From NCBI RefSeq assembly GCF_036826855.1, contig NZ_CP104578.1, positions 4,747,501 to 4,811,500 of the forward strand: DNA of 64,000 nucleotides. Direction: 5' to 3'. Numbering within the stretch: position 1 is the stretch's first letter; each line of letters opens with the position of its first letter. A program made the position numbers and the translations under genes. The stretch comes from Streptomyces sp. SJL17-4. Lineage in GTDB: Bacteria; Actinomycetota; Actinomycetes; Streptomycetales; Streptomycetaceae. The notes below the pieces were generated by a model, which made no database searches, was not told where the DNA came from, and saw only the letters and a program-made list of their open reading frames with translations. Shown here one piece after another: positions 48,519 to 58,477 of this stretch.

Positions 48519-49127
48519 ATGCCCACGCCATACGGATCCCGCGGCGGCATGGCGTTCAGCGCGGACGAGCTGCGTGTGCTCCGCCGTGCCCTCGCCGTCG
48601 CCCTCCACCCCGCCCCCCTCCAGGACGAGGACGTCCAGGACGCGCTGCGCCTGGCCGAATCCGTGGACGAGGCCGTGCGCGAGGCCGGCCGACTGCGCGC
48701 CTTCCTCCTCGACGACCTGGCCCGCTACCGCAAGGCGCTGCCGGGGTCGCTCAGCGGCTATCTGGAGCTCCTCCAGGACGCCCTCGCGGCCGGGTACGAC
48801 CCCGCGGCCGACGACCTCGCCGCCCTGCGCGCGCTGCGCCGCAACCCCGCGGCCGCCGCGCTGCTCGCCCGCTGCCAGATCCTCGCCGAGCGCTCGGTAC
48901 GCGCGCGCCTGGCCCGGGTCTCCCAGGCCACCACCACCCCCACGGCGGCCACCCCCGCCCCCAGGGCCCGGCTGCTCGCCCTCCCCGGCGGGCGCGCGGC
49001 GGCCGACGAGCCCAAGCCGACGCCGCCGGCCCCGGCCGAGCGCCCGGTGCCCAAGCCGTCCGAGGTCTTCCCGCCACGCCGAAGGCCCGTACCCCCGCCC
49101 CCGCCGGAAGAACGCGTCGCCGGATAG
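48519..49127 (+). CDS. Conserved Streptomyces hypothetical protein, 202 aa
   Basis: A helical N-terminal domain (about 1-140, starting FSADELRVLRRALAVALHP) is followed by a Pro-rich basic tail. There is no signal peptide, membrane segment or catalytic motif. An AT-rich patch (AGAGAAAATTGTCCGATTAG) just upstream is a likely promoter. It is next to a small membrane-protein gene. Function unknown. Confidence 0.75.
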   Translation: MPTPYGSRGGMAFSADELRVLRRALAVALHPAPLQDEDVQDALRLAESVDEAVREAGRLRAFLLDDLARYRKALPGSLSGYLELLQDALAAGYDPAADDLAALRALRRNPAAAALLARCQILAERSVRARLARVSQATTTPTAATPAPRARLLALPGGRAAADEPKPTPPAPAERPVPKPSEVFPPRRRPVPPPPPEERVAG

Positions 49128-49141
49128 CTAGTCTGGTCGCC

Positions 49142-49324
49142 ATGGACTACGTATCCGCGCTCGTGCCCCCCGTCGTGATGGCCGTGTTCTTCTTTGGCAT
49201 CGTGGCCATCATCATCAAGAGCCAGGGTGGTCCGAACAAGGCCAAGGAGGACGCGATCGTGGACGCCGCGATCGCCCGCGCCGAGGCCGTGCGCCAGCCG
49301 TCGGACAGCGGCAGCAGGGACTGA
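49142..49324 (+). CDS. Small single-pass membrane protein, 60 aa
   Basis: A 60-aa protein with one membrane helix (about residues 8-25, VPPVVMAVFFFGIVAIII) and a charged C-terminal helix (NKAKEDAIVDAAIARAEAV). It starts 14 bases after the upstream gene and is likely co-expressed with it. Function unknown. Confidence 0.75.
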   Translation: MDYVSALVPPVVMAVFFFGIVAIIIKSQGGPNKAKEDAIVDAAIARAEAVRQPSDSGSRD

Positions 49325-49428
49325 GGTCCGCTCGGACACCGCGGTACCCGGGACGTGCGACCCTTCGAGGCCGTACGTCCTTTTTGTTGCGTTTCTTTCC
49401 GTCAATGGCCTGTTACTGACTCTATGCG

Positions 49429-49443
49429 CACTAAAGTGGCGTT
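49429..49443 (+). promoter_or_regulatory. Possible -10/operator right before the blaI-like start
   Basis: CACT-AA-AGTG at 49429-49438 is a perfect 4-base inverted repeat and contains TAAAGT, which fits a -10 box. It lies only six bases before the GTG, so the transcript may be leaderless and self-repressed. No matching -35 was clear. Confidence 0.35.
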
Positions 49444-49965
49444 GTGCCCCGTCCTTTGGGAGAGCTCGAAGACGCCGTCATGACGCGCGTCTGGCAATGG
49501 AACCGTCCGGTGACCGTCCGAGAAGTTCTCGAGGACCTTCAGCAGGAACGGTCCATCGCCTACACCACCGTCATGACCGTCATGGACAATCTCCATCAGA
49601 AGGGCTGGGTCCGCAGAGAAGTCGAAGGCCGCGCCTATCGATATACGGCGGTCTCCACCCGCGCCGCATACGCGGCCGCGCTGATGAACGAGGGATGGGC
49701 CCAGAGCGACAACCCGGCCGCCGCGCTCATCGCCTTCTTCGGGATGATGTCGCAGGACCAGCGCGAGGCCCTGAACGACGCCATCCGTATCGTCCAGCGC
49801 GACAACCCGCTTCCCGACCCCGCCCCCACCTCTGCCGCGCCCGAGGAAGTAACCGAGGGCGCCGAGGAAGTAGCCGAGGGCGCCCAGGGCACCCAGGGCA
49901 CCCAGGGCACCCAGGGCACCCAGGGCGCCGAGGGAACCGAGGGAACCGGAGCCCAGGAGCGATAA
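49444..49965 (+). CDS. BlaI/MecI/CopY-family repressor
   Basis: A 173-aa regulator with the BlaI winged helix at about residues 3-75 (RPLGELEDAVMTRVWQWNRPVTVREVLEDL, split here as two segments of the same helix pair, then TTVMTVMDNLHQKGWV). The core ends near residue 125; the rest is a Glu/Gly/Thr/Gln tail made by a 9-base tandem repeat. No BlaR1-type sensor gene is adjacent, so the inducing protease is not evident. Confidence 0.88.
   Translation: MPRPLGELEDAVMTRVWQWNRPVTVREVLEDLQQERSIAYTTVMTVMDNLHQKGWVRREVEGRAYRYTAVSTRAAYAAALMNEGWAQSDNPAAALIAFFGMMSQDQREALNDAIRIVQRDNPLPDPAPTSAAPEEVTEGAEEVAEGAQGTQGTQGTQGTQGAEGTEGTGAQER
49882..49926 (+). repeat. 9-bp tandem repeat (ACCCAGGGC), five copies
   Basis: Five head-to-tail copies, the first starting with G, encode a GTQ-type tripeptide repeat in the tail of the BlaI-like regulator. 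The array keeps frame at any copy number. Confidence 0.9.
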
Positions 49966-49994
49966 CGGCGGCCCGGGGGCGATAGCGTCCCCCC

Positions 49995-50540
49995 ATGTCG
50001 CAGTCCGCTTCCCCGGCCGCCTCCGCGGCCTCCGCCAAAGCCGTCACCGTACGCAGGGCCCGTACCGGAGATGTCGCCGCGGTCCGCCGTCTCGTCGATC
50101 CCTTCGTCCAGCGCGGGATCCTGCTCGACAAGGCGACCGTGACCCTTTACGAGTCCATCCAGGAGTTCTGGGTGGCGGAACGCGACGAGGACGCCACCGT
50201 CGTCGGCTGCGGCGCTCTCCACGTGATGTGGGAAGACCTCGCCGAAGTCCGTACTCTCGCCGTCGATCCCGACTTCAAGGGCGCCGGCGTAGGACATCAG
50301 GTGCTGGACAAGTTGTTGCACACGGCCCGATGGCTCGGGGTGCGGCGGGTATTCTGCCTGACCTTCGAAGTCGACTTCTTCGCGAAGCACGGCTTCGTCG
50401 AGATCGGCGAGACCCCGGTCGACGGAGATGTCTACAGCGAGCTCCTCCGTTCCTATGACGAGGGAGTCGCCGAGTTCCTCGGTCTCGAACGAGTGAAGCC
50501 GAACACCTTGGGCAACAGCCGGATGCTTCTGCACCTGTGA
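49995..50540 (+). CDS. GNAT amino-acid N-acetyltransferase (ArgA-like)
   Basis: A 181-aa GNAT-fold enzyme annotated in relatives as an amino-acid N-acetyltransferase. It has the acetyl-CoA motif A region VRTLAVDPDFKGAGVGHQVLDKLL, a VTVRRARTGDVAAVRRLVDPF start and the FCLTFEVDFFAKHGFVEI motif B. It may acetylate glutamate for arginine synthesis; that is inferred from similarity, not context. Confidence 0.82.
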   Translation: MSQSASPAASAASAKAVTVRRARTGDVAAVRRLVDPFVQRGILLDKATVTLYESIQEFWVAERDEDATVVGCGALHVMWEDLAEVRTLAVDPDFKGAGVGHQVLDKLLHTARWLGVRRVFCLTFEVDFFAKHGFVEIGETPVDGDVYSELLRSYDEGVAEFLGLERVKPNTLGNSRMLLHL

Positions 50541-50655
50541 GGCGGAACCCCGAGGAACGCCGGACGGAAGCCCACACGGAACCCCGGCGGAACCCTATGT
50601 CCGAATCGCGCACGTTTCCCGCGTTGCCGAGGTTCTGAACCTCTGCCAGGGGTTT

Positions 50656-50717
50656 GTGTTTTTCCGGGAAAAGCGGTTTCCTTTCCGCGTACTGCATTTT
50701 CGATGAAAGGAAATCCG
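50656..50717 (+). promoter_or_regulatory. AT-rich region with inverted repeat upstream of lsr2
   Basis: This stretch is unusually AT-rich for the window. TTTTCC at 50660-50665 and GGAAAA at 50667-50672 are perfect arms around G, followed by a GCGGTTTCCTTTCCGC element. Lsr2 prefers AT-rich DNA, so self-binding is plausible. AAAGGA nine bases before GTG 50718 is the ribosome site. Confidence 0.45.
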
Positions 50718-51053
50718 GTGGCACAGAAGGTTCAGGTCCTTCTTGTCGACGACCTCGACGGCGTCGAGGCGGACGAGACCGTGACGTTCGCGCTGGACGG
50801 CAAGACCTACGAGATCGACCTCACCACCGCCAACGCGGAAAAGCTCCGTGGCCTGCTCGAGCCGTACACCACGAGTGGCCGTCGTACCGGTGGTCGCACC
50901 ACCGGTGGACGCGGCAAGGGCCGCGCAGTGGCGACGGGCAGCCAGGACACCGCGAAGATCCGCGCGTGGGCCAAGGAGAACGGCATGAACGTGAACGACC
51001 GCGGTCGCGTTCCCGCCGACATCAAGGCTGCCTACGAGGACGCGAACCGCTGA
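50718..51053 (+). CDS. lsr2: Lsr2 nucleoid-associated protein
   Basis: A 111-aa H-NS-like silencer. The N-terminal dimerisation strands (VAQKVQVLLVDDLDGVEAD and VTFALDGKTYEIDL) lead through a Gly/Arg linker to the DNA-binding domain, with the AT-hook-like RGR in NVNDRGRVPADI. GTG at 50718 is preferred over ATG 50703 because the ribosome site lies between them. It overlaps the end of the convergent SCO3374-like gene by 22 bases. Lsr2 represses AT-rich acquired DNA and antibiotic clusters in Streptomyces. Confidence 0.95.
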   Translation: MAQKVQVLLVDDLDGVEADETVTFALDGKTYEIDLTTANAEKLRGLLEPYTTSGRRTGGRTTGGRGKGRAVATGSQDTAKIRAWAKENGMNVNDRGRVPADIKAAYEDANR

Positions 51054-51622
51054 GGCGACAGCTGCTGAGCCGCCGGCCCCAGGGCCCGGGCACTCAGCAG
51101 CCGCACCCGGTGGCACTCCGCCGCGGCGGCGGCCACGAGACGCACCAAGCACGGGGCGGTCCCCTCGCCCCACGGCGCGGACCGCAGCGCCGGCAGCGAG
51201 GACTCGACCTCGCGGCCCGGTGCCGGGGCCCGCAGCCACACGGCGGCGCCCGGCGCGCCGGAACCGCCCCGCCCCGGGGGAAGGGGCGCGGTCATCCGGC
51301 CGTCGGTGCCCAGCGCGGCGAGATCCAGCGAGATCCCGCCCCACTCGAGCCAGTCGAGCAGGCCCGGTAGCTCCTCCGCGCTCCCCGCGGCCACGAGCCA
51401 CCGCATCCGGCGCCCCAGCAGGGCCACCGGACCCGTCGCCGGACCCATCCTGCGCAGTACACCGCGGCCGGCCGTCGCGGGCAGCTCCAGGACGTCGAAG
51501 CGCACTCCCGTGACCAGCTGCACCGGCGGGCCGGCCACCGTCGCCCAGCCGAGCTCGTCCTCGTACCACCGTGCGAGAGCGCCGTCGATCGGCGTACGGG
51601 GAAGCGGGACGGTGAAGGGCAT
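51032..51622 (-). CDS. SCO3374-family protein
   Basis: A 196-aa actinobacterial protein that I recognise as the SCO3374-type gene always next to lsr2. The beginning (PIDGALARWYEDELGWATVAG, then LVTGVRFDVLELPA) resembles the N-terminal primase-polymerase-like domain of bifunctional proteins, but the acidic catalytic triad is not evident, so it is probably inactive. It is convergent with lsr2 and their ends overlap by 22 bases. Confidence 0.75.
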   Translation of the reverse strand: MPFTVPLPRTPIDGALARWYEDELGWATVAGPPVQLVTGVRFDVLELPATAGRGVLRRMGPATGPVALLGRRMRWLVAAGSAEELPGLLDWLEWGGISLDLAALGTDGRMTAPLPPGRGGSGAPGAAVWLRAPAPGREVESSLPALRSAPWGEGTAPCLVRLVAAAAAECHRVRLLSARALGPAAQQLSPQRFASS

Positions 51623-52117
51623 GCCCTGGGAACTACCGGAGAGGCACGTCGGTTACGCCCGAGAGGGCGCGACGGCCGCCCGACTCCCGGTTCCCGGTGA
51701 CGCTCGGTCCCGCTCCGAACGCGCAAGGTGTCCGTGATGGGGTGTACGGGTGCATTCGGCAGCGCAAGGGTGTTCGCTGGTAGCGGAGGGAACCGGGGTA
51801 CGCCGCATGGAGTGTCAGTCCTTACGGGTAAGACATTCCTAGTGGAGAGGGGCGACTTCGCGGGCTTCGGCGTCTCACGTTCGCCATCGGCGTACTGATG
51901 ACGCGGGTAACTACTTGGCCTGCGGGAACATCGTCTCGCACCATCGGGTTGGAGCATTTGTCGGCTGTTCGGCAGCAGGTCTCCCCGCGGAAGAGGGGGT
52001 GATCCGGACGGATGTCGGCAGTTGGAATGAGCGGTCCCCGCTTGCGGGACTAAGCTGCGGAAGGACAGGGAGGGGATCGACCCCTAACTGACTGACCGCT
52101 CTGAGGAGCGATTAACG
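51623..52117. promoter_or_regulatory. clpC upstream region with possible sigma-R and ClgR sites
   Basis: About 495 bases without a gene. Three elements are visible. GGGAAC at 51788-51793, then 18 bases, then GTG resembles a sigma-R promoter (consensus GGGAAT-N18-GTT). CTTAC-GG-GTAAG at 51821-51832 is a perfect inverted repeat near its expected transcript start. GTTCGC-N5-GCG at 51879-51892 equals the consensus recalled for ClgR, the Streptomyces activator of clp and lon genes. GAGGAG just before 52118 is the ribosome site. Confidence 0.5.
51879..51892. promoter_or_regulatory. Candidate ClgR-binding site
   Basis: The 14 bases follow GTTCGC-N5-GCG exactly, the motif I recall for Streptomyces ClgR. 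The position, 226 bases before clpC, fits control of a known ClgR target. Confidence 0.6.
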
Positions 52118-54640
<2,523 letters not shown>

Positions 54641-54660
54641 GGCTCAGCGCCTGAGCACCA

Positions 54661-54698
54661 GGGGCGGCCCCGGAACCATCAGGTTCCGGGGCCGCCCC
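54661..54698. terminator. Perfect 17-bp hairpin between clpC and the NACHT gene
   Basis: Bases 54661-54677 pair perfectly with 54682-54698 around ATCA, followed by TTTGTTG. It lies 21 bases past the clpC stop, in a convergent gap, and can stop transcripts from both sides. Confidence 0.88.
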
Positions 54699-54713
54699 TT
54701 TGTTGCGCGTGCC

Positions 54714-57578
54714 TCAGACGGTACGCGTGCCTCGGACGGTACGGAGGTCGAGGTCGGGCCGGGCCGCCCGCAGGGCCTCGAGGTCGAGCGGACCGAGCGC
54801 GATGACCTGAGGCAGGCTGAGGAGCCGCAGTCCGGGCATGGCGGCGAGGGCACGCACGTCGTCGGGGCGAAGGAGCAGATCCTGGAGCTGGATCACCTCA
54901 AGGCCCCGCAGCTCGGTGAGCGGGAGCAGATCGGTCACGCGGGGACAGTCCTTGATGGTGAGACTCCGGGGTGTCACGGCGCAGTCCCGGAGCCACTCCA
55001 CGCCGTCCAGAACGGCGTTGCTGAAGATCTCGACCCGGTCGGGGCGCGTACAGGCGATGGCCCGGGCGAGTTCCTCGCCGGTGAAGTCGCCGAAGAAGCC
55101 CACGTGCGCGACGCGGCCGAGCAAGTCCACGTGGGCGAGTTCCGCCCGGGTCGAGACGGGCAGGGGCGTGGTGGCGAAGTCCAGGCGGACCAGGATCTCG
55201 CGGGCGTAGGTGGCGAGGGGAAAGGAGCGCCAGTGGAAGGCCAGCCGGTAGGCGAACTGCGAGCTCACGAAACCGCGGGCGTACGGGACGGCTTCCGCAC
55301 CGCCGACCGCGCAGATCACCTCGATCACGTGCTCGTCGGACCGTCCGTCCGGGTGGGGGCCGGGCAGCAGCGGCAGAACGTACGGGCCGAGCCCGGCCAG
55401 CTGCTGCACCTGCTCGGTGGTCCGTGGGGGCAGTACCGAGGCCACGGCATCCCGGATACGGCGATGCAGGGGCTCGGACAGCCACGCCGCATGCTGGGCG
55501 CCCAGCGCCGCGAGTACGTACAAGGTGGCCTTCAGGTCCCAGTCCCGCTCGGCCGAGCCCGCCGTGAGCAGACCCTCGACGAGGACGGGCAGCTCGCGGC
55601 GTGAGCAGTGGCCGGCCGCGAGCAGGAGGACGTCGTGCCACTGTTCCTCCCCCGCGTGGCGCAGCAGCTCCGGTACGAGGTCGTCCTCCACGAACTCCTT
55701 CGCCGCGAGGAAGTCCTGGAACGTGCGGTGCGCGAACTGGAAGACGTCGTCCGTCCGCTCCTGGAGCAGGCCGCTGCGGTTGAGGAGGTGGGTGAGGATC
55801 TCTTCGGGCGTCCCCTGTTCCGCGACCCGTGGCATCCCCGGCAGCGTGCGGTTCAGCCGGTGCAGCGCCTGCTCGCGGGTGAACTCCGTCTGGCCGCCCC
55901 GGACCAGCCAGGCCGCGAGCCGTTGGAGAAGCTGCCGGTGTTCCTCGACCGACATCCGGATGCCGTCGGGGGCGTCGATCCGGCGCCGGTCGTCACGGGT
56001 GCCGAGGAGCATCTGCAGGGCGGAGTCGTACAGCGCCCAGCGGGTCTGCGGCAGGAAGCCCTCCCGTAACCGGTGGAGCGCGCAGATGACCGCGCAGAGG
56101 AGCGGGGTACGGGCCAGGTCGGAGAGCGTCGGGTTGTTCAGGAACTGCTGGAGCAGGTCCTGTTCGAGGCTCGTCAGGGCCTCCGGATCGTCGCCGTCGA
56201 GGCGGGCGGCCTCGTGCCAGGCGGTGACGAAGGCCTGGATGTCCTGGTCCCGCATGGGCAGGAGCGTCAGCTCCTCGAAGCCCTCGGCGGCCAGCCACTC
56301 CGGCTCCACGGCGAGCGGCCGCACGGTCGCCACACAGCGGGTGCGGGGGAAGCGGGCGAGGAGCGCCGAGAGCCAGGCGTGTGCGGCCTCCCGGCTCTCC
56401 TGGGGCACCTCGTCGAGGCCGTCGACGAGGAGCAGCGCCCGTCCGCCGGACAGGACCCGGCCGGCCCAGCCGTCGGGCGGGGAGTCGACCATCAGGCCCG
56501 CGAGCCCGGGGAGCTCGGCGGGGGAGGGGAAACCGGTGCCGCGCGCCCGGAGGGTCCGGAGCGGGACGACGAAGGGGACGAGGCCGTTCAGCTCGGCGAG
56601 CTGGGGGCCGAGGGTGCCGTCGGCGGCGTGGGCGGCGAGCCACCAGACCAGGGTGGTCTTGCCCGCGCCCGCGTCGCCGCGGAGGAGGACGCGGGGGCGG
56701 GAGGCGAGGAGTTCGTCGATGCGCTGCGGGACGGGAGCCGTGTCGTGCTCCCGCGCCGCGGCCTCCAGCGAGAGATAGGCGGTGTCCAGGTCCCACTCGG
56801 CCGCGCGCCTGCCGAGTTCGTCGAGGCCGAAGACCCGCGTCCTGCGGTATGCGGCGCCGACGGCCTCCCCGTACTCCTGCTCGTAGGGGGAGTCGGTCGA
56901 GCTGTGCCGGGTGAGGGCGGTGAGCGAGGGGAAGCCCCGGCCGGTGGCCTGGGTGAACGCGACGAGGAAGTCGGCGTCGGCGGCGATGGCGCGCAGGGGC
57001 ACGCAGGTGACCCGTCGGTGGCCGCGGCCGCGCGGGATCTCCCGGACGATGCCGAGCAGCCCGTCGCCGGCGACGACGGGCCCGCCCGAAAGACCGGCGA
57101 GGGGCGAGCTCCCGTCGGCGGGTTCGGTGGCCGGGGGCGCGTCGAGCTCGACGACCATCGTGCGGCGGACGAGTCCGGCGAGGGGCAGGAGCGTGCCCCG
57201 GTACTGATCGCTCTCCAGGCGCCCGTTGCCGTACCGCTGCACGCGCGGGTAGCCGAGGATCTCGCAGTCGGGCAGGGGCCGGTCGGTGGCGAGCAGGCTG
57301 ATTTTCGCCCGGTACTGGTTGCCGCGGGGCAGGACCAGGCTCTCCGGGGCTTCGAGCAGTGCGGCGTCGAGCCGCTGGTCCGACCAGATCACCTGGCAGA
57401 GGACGCGCTCGGCACGGCCGGGCACGGACACCCAGGCCGTGTAGGCGTTCCCCAGCACATGTGCGCAGGTGAGGACGGTGTCGGCGGTGAGCAGGACGCC
57501 GCTGCCCTGTTGTCCGTGCTGCTCGGAGTGGACGACGACGGGGAGCCGTACGGAGGGACTCGGTGTCGTGATGGTCAA
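54714..57578 (-). CDS. Trypsin-NACHT STAND NTPase with leucine-rich C-terminus
   Basis: An approximately 954-aa NLR-like protein. Residues 10-215 are a trypsin-like protease with an intact triad: His40 (TCAHVLG), Asp71 (QRLDAALLE) and Ser164 (GLSGGP). A NACHT ATPase follows with Walker A GDAGAGKT (301-308) and Walker B LLLVDGLDE (382-390). The middle contains a winged-helix-like FQFAHRTFQDFLAAKEF segment. The last 130 residues are leucine-rich-repeat-like (LTIKDCPRVTDLLPLTELRGL). The start is uncertain: TTG at 57578 overlaps the upstream stop as TTGA, and no ATG or GTG fits. Such proteins probably sense a threat with the C-terminus and fire the protease. It is coupled to a trypco2 gene. Confidence 0.85.
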   Translation of the reverse strand: MTITTPSPSVRLPVVVHSEQHGQQGSGVLLTADTVLTCAHVLGNAYTAWVSVPGRAERVLCQVIWSDQRLDAALLEAPESLVLPRGNQYRAKISLLATDRPLPDCEILGYPRVQRYGNGRLESDQYRGTLLPLAGLVRRTMVVELDAPPATEPADGSSPLAGLSGGPVVAGDGLLGIVREIPRGRGHRRVTCVPLRAIAADADFLVAFTQATGRGFPSLTALTRHSSTDSPYEQEYGEAVGAAYRRTRVFGLDELGRRAAEWDLDTAYLSLEAAAREHDTAPVPQRIDELLASRPRVLLRGDAGAGKTTLVWWLAAHAADGTLGPQLAELNGLVPFVVPLRTLRARGTGFPSPAELPGLAGLMVDSPPDGWAGRVLSGGRALLLVDGLDEVPQESREAAHAWLSALLARFPRTRCVATVRPLAVEPEWLAAEGFEELTLLPMRDQDIQAFVTAWHEAARLDGDDPEALTSLEQDLLQQFLNNPTLSDLARTPLLCAVICALHRLREGFLPQTRWALYDSALQMLLGTRDDRRRIDAPDGIRMSVEEHRQLLQRLAAWLVRGGQTEFTREQALHRLNRTLPGMPRVAEQGTPEEILTHLLNRSGLLQERTDDVFQFAHRTFQDFLAAKEFVEDDLVPELLRHAGEEQWHDVLLLAAGHCSRRELPVLVEGLLTAGSAERDWDLKATLYVLAALGAQHAAWLSEPLHRRIRDAVASVLPPRTTEQVQQLAGLGPYVLPLLPGPHPDGRSDEHVIEVICAVGGAEAVPYARGFVSSQFAYRLAFHWRSFPLATYAREILVRLDFATTPLPVSTRAELAHVDLLGRVAHVGFFGDFTGEELARAIACTRPDRVEIFSNAVLDGVEWLRDCAVTPRSLTIKDCPRVTDLLPLTELRGLEVIQLQDLLLRPDDVRALAAMPGLRLLSLPQVIALGPLDLEALRAARPDLDLRTVRGTRTV

Positions 57579-58006
57579 CGCGGGGGCCCACCGGCGGAGC
57601 CGGACGCGGATCCGGGGCCGGACACGGAGTCGGAGCCGGACTCGGATCCGGAGCTGCCTCCGAAGGCGGAGCTGTCTCCGAAGGCGGAGGTCTCCCCGAA
57701 GGCGGAGGTGTCGCCGGCGTCGTCGTTGCCGACGAGCCAGGGCCCGTTCGTCGTGGCGTTGCGCGGCTTGAGGGTGAAGCAGACGCGGTGGGTGTCGCCC
57801 CGCGTGCGGGAGGCGTCGGCGCCGGCCTCGACGACCCAGGCCTTGACCTTGGTCCCGCCCTTCACCTCCTTGCGGAGCTCGATCGTGAACTCCATCTCGA
57901 TGTCGCCCACCTCGAAGGCGACGGGCTTGCCGGTGGCGCGGCCGGCCGCCTCGACGAGTTGATCGCGTACGGACTCGATGGCGTCGGCGAGCTCGATGTC
58001 GGTCAT
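57575..58006 (-). CDS. Trypco2 (trypsin-co-occurring domain 2) protein
   Basis: A 143-aa protein. Residues 1-85 match the trypco2 pattern: IELADAIESVRDQLVEAAG, then FEVGDIEMEFTIELRKEVKGGTKVKAWVVEAG split over two strands, and HRVCFTLKPRN. From about residue 92 the tail is low-complexity (SAFG(E/D/G)-type repeats, then Gly/Ser). Trypco domains were described by comparative genomics as partners of trypsin-type effectors in NTP-dependent conflict systems. The next gene is such a protein, and the stop overlaps its start. Its exact role is not known; adaptor or inhibitor is possible. Confidence 0.8.
   Translation of the reverse strand: MTDIELADAIESVRDQLVEAAGRATGKPVAFEVGDIEMEFTIELRKEVKGGTKVKAWVVEAGADASRTRGDTHRVCFTLKPRNATTNGPWLVGNDDAGDTSAFGETSAFGDSSAFGGSSGSESGSDSVSGPGSASGSAGGPPR
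57655..57711. repeat. 18-bp tandem repeat in the trypco2 gene
   Basis: Three copies of an 18-base unit centred on CCGAAGGCGGAG encode the SAFG-type repeats of the trypco2 tail. The array is in frame and could change length by slippage. Confidence 0.75.
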
Positions 58007-58477
58007 GACGGTGAACGTAGCGGGGGAGGGACCGCGCGGTCAGCTCATATGCGGATTTCCGGCTCTGTCGCGTGACCCAGGTCCCATTGGCGGCCGGTGC
58101 CTGGTGACAAGGCGCACAGGCGTTTTGAAGGGTACTAACCGGAATAGTGGCGACCTTTGGTGCTGATTCGGGACGTTCAGGAGTGAACCGCCGGGACTTT
58201 GGTCCCGGAGGGTCCCGAACCGGACGCCAGGCGGGGTTTTGCGGGGTTCGGCTCTCCGTGACATGCGGATAAACCGGTTCTCTTGTGCTGGTATGTCCGA
58301 TTTCGAAGGTGGCCTCCGGGGTCGTCAAGGGGTGAACTTCCCCGGAGATCGCTACGAGCTGATGTCGTAGATGGGGTGTTTTGGGCTGAGTGGGGGTCCG
58401 GGTTACCAAGGATGAGCAAGCCCGACGCAGAGCACCGTTCGCGTCGGGTCCCGTACTTCCCCGGAGGTTTCCCCCGT
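58007..58477. promoter_or_regulatory. Divergent gap with hairpin-rich leader for the M23 peptidase gene
   Basis: About 470 bases lie between the trypco2 gene (minus) and the peptidase gene (plus). Near 58190 is a CGGGAC-TTTG-GTCCCG hairpin. From 58314 three further hairpins follow in a row: 58314-58321 with 58340-58347, 58352-58357 with 58365-58370, and 58421-58428 with 58441-58448. The ribosome site GGAGG (58463-58467) comes soon after. This looks like a structured 5' leader. It did not match the c-di-AMP (ydaO) motif, which controls some Streptomyces peptidase genes. Confidence 0.45.

Noticed and set aside
56073..57962. Long plus-strand ORF (629 aa) opposite the NACHT gene
   Set aside because: It mirrors the codon pattern of the minus-strand gene, has no domain, and is expected by chance at this GC content. 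The minus-strand frame carries clear protease and NACHT motifs.
58283..58477. ydaO (c-di-AMP) riboswitch before the M23 peptidase
   Set aside because: The conserved core segments recalled for this class could not be found. Hairpins are present, but not in the expected arrangement.
58412..58477. Earlier start (ATG 58412) for the M23 peptidase
   Set aside because: It would put 22 charged residues before the signal peptide and would include a leader hairpin in the coding region. ATG 58478 has a proper ribosome site.
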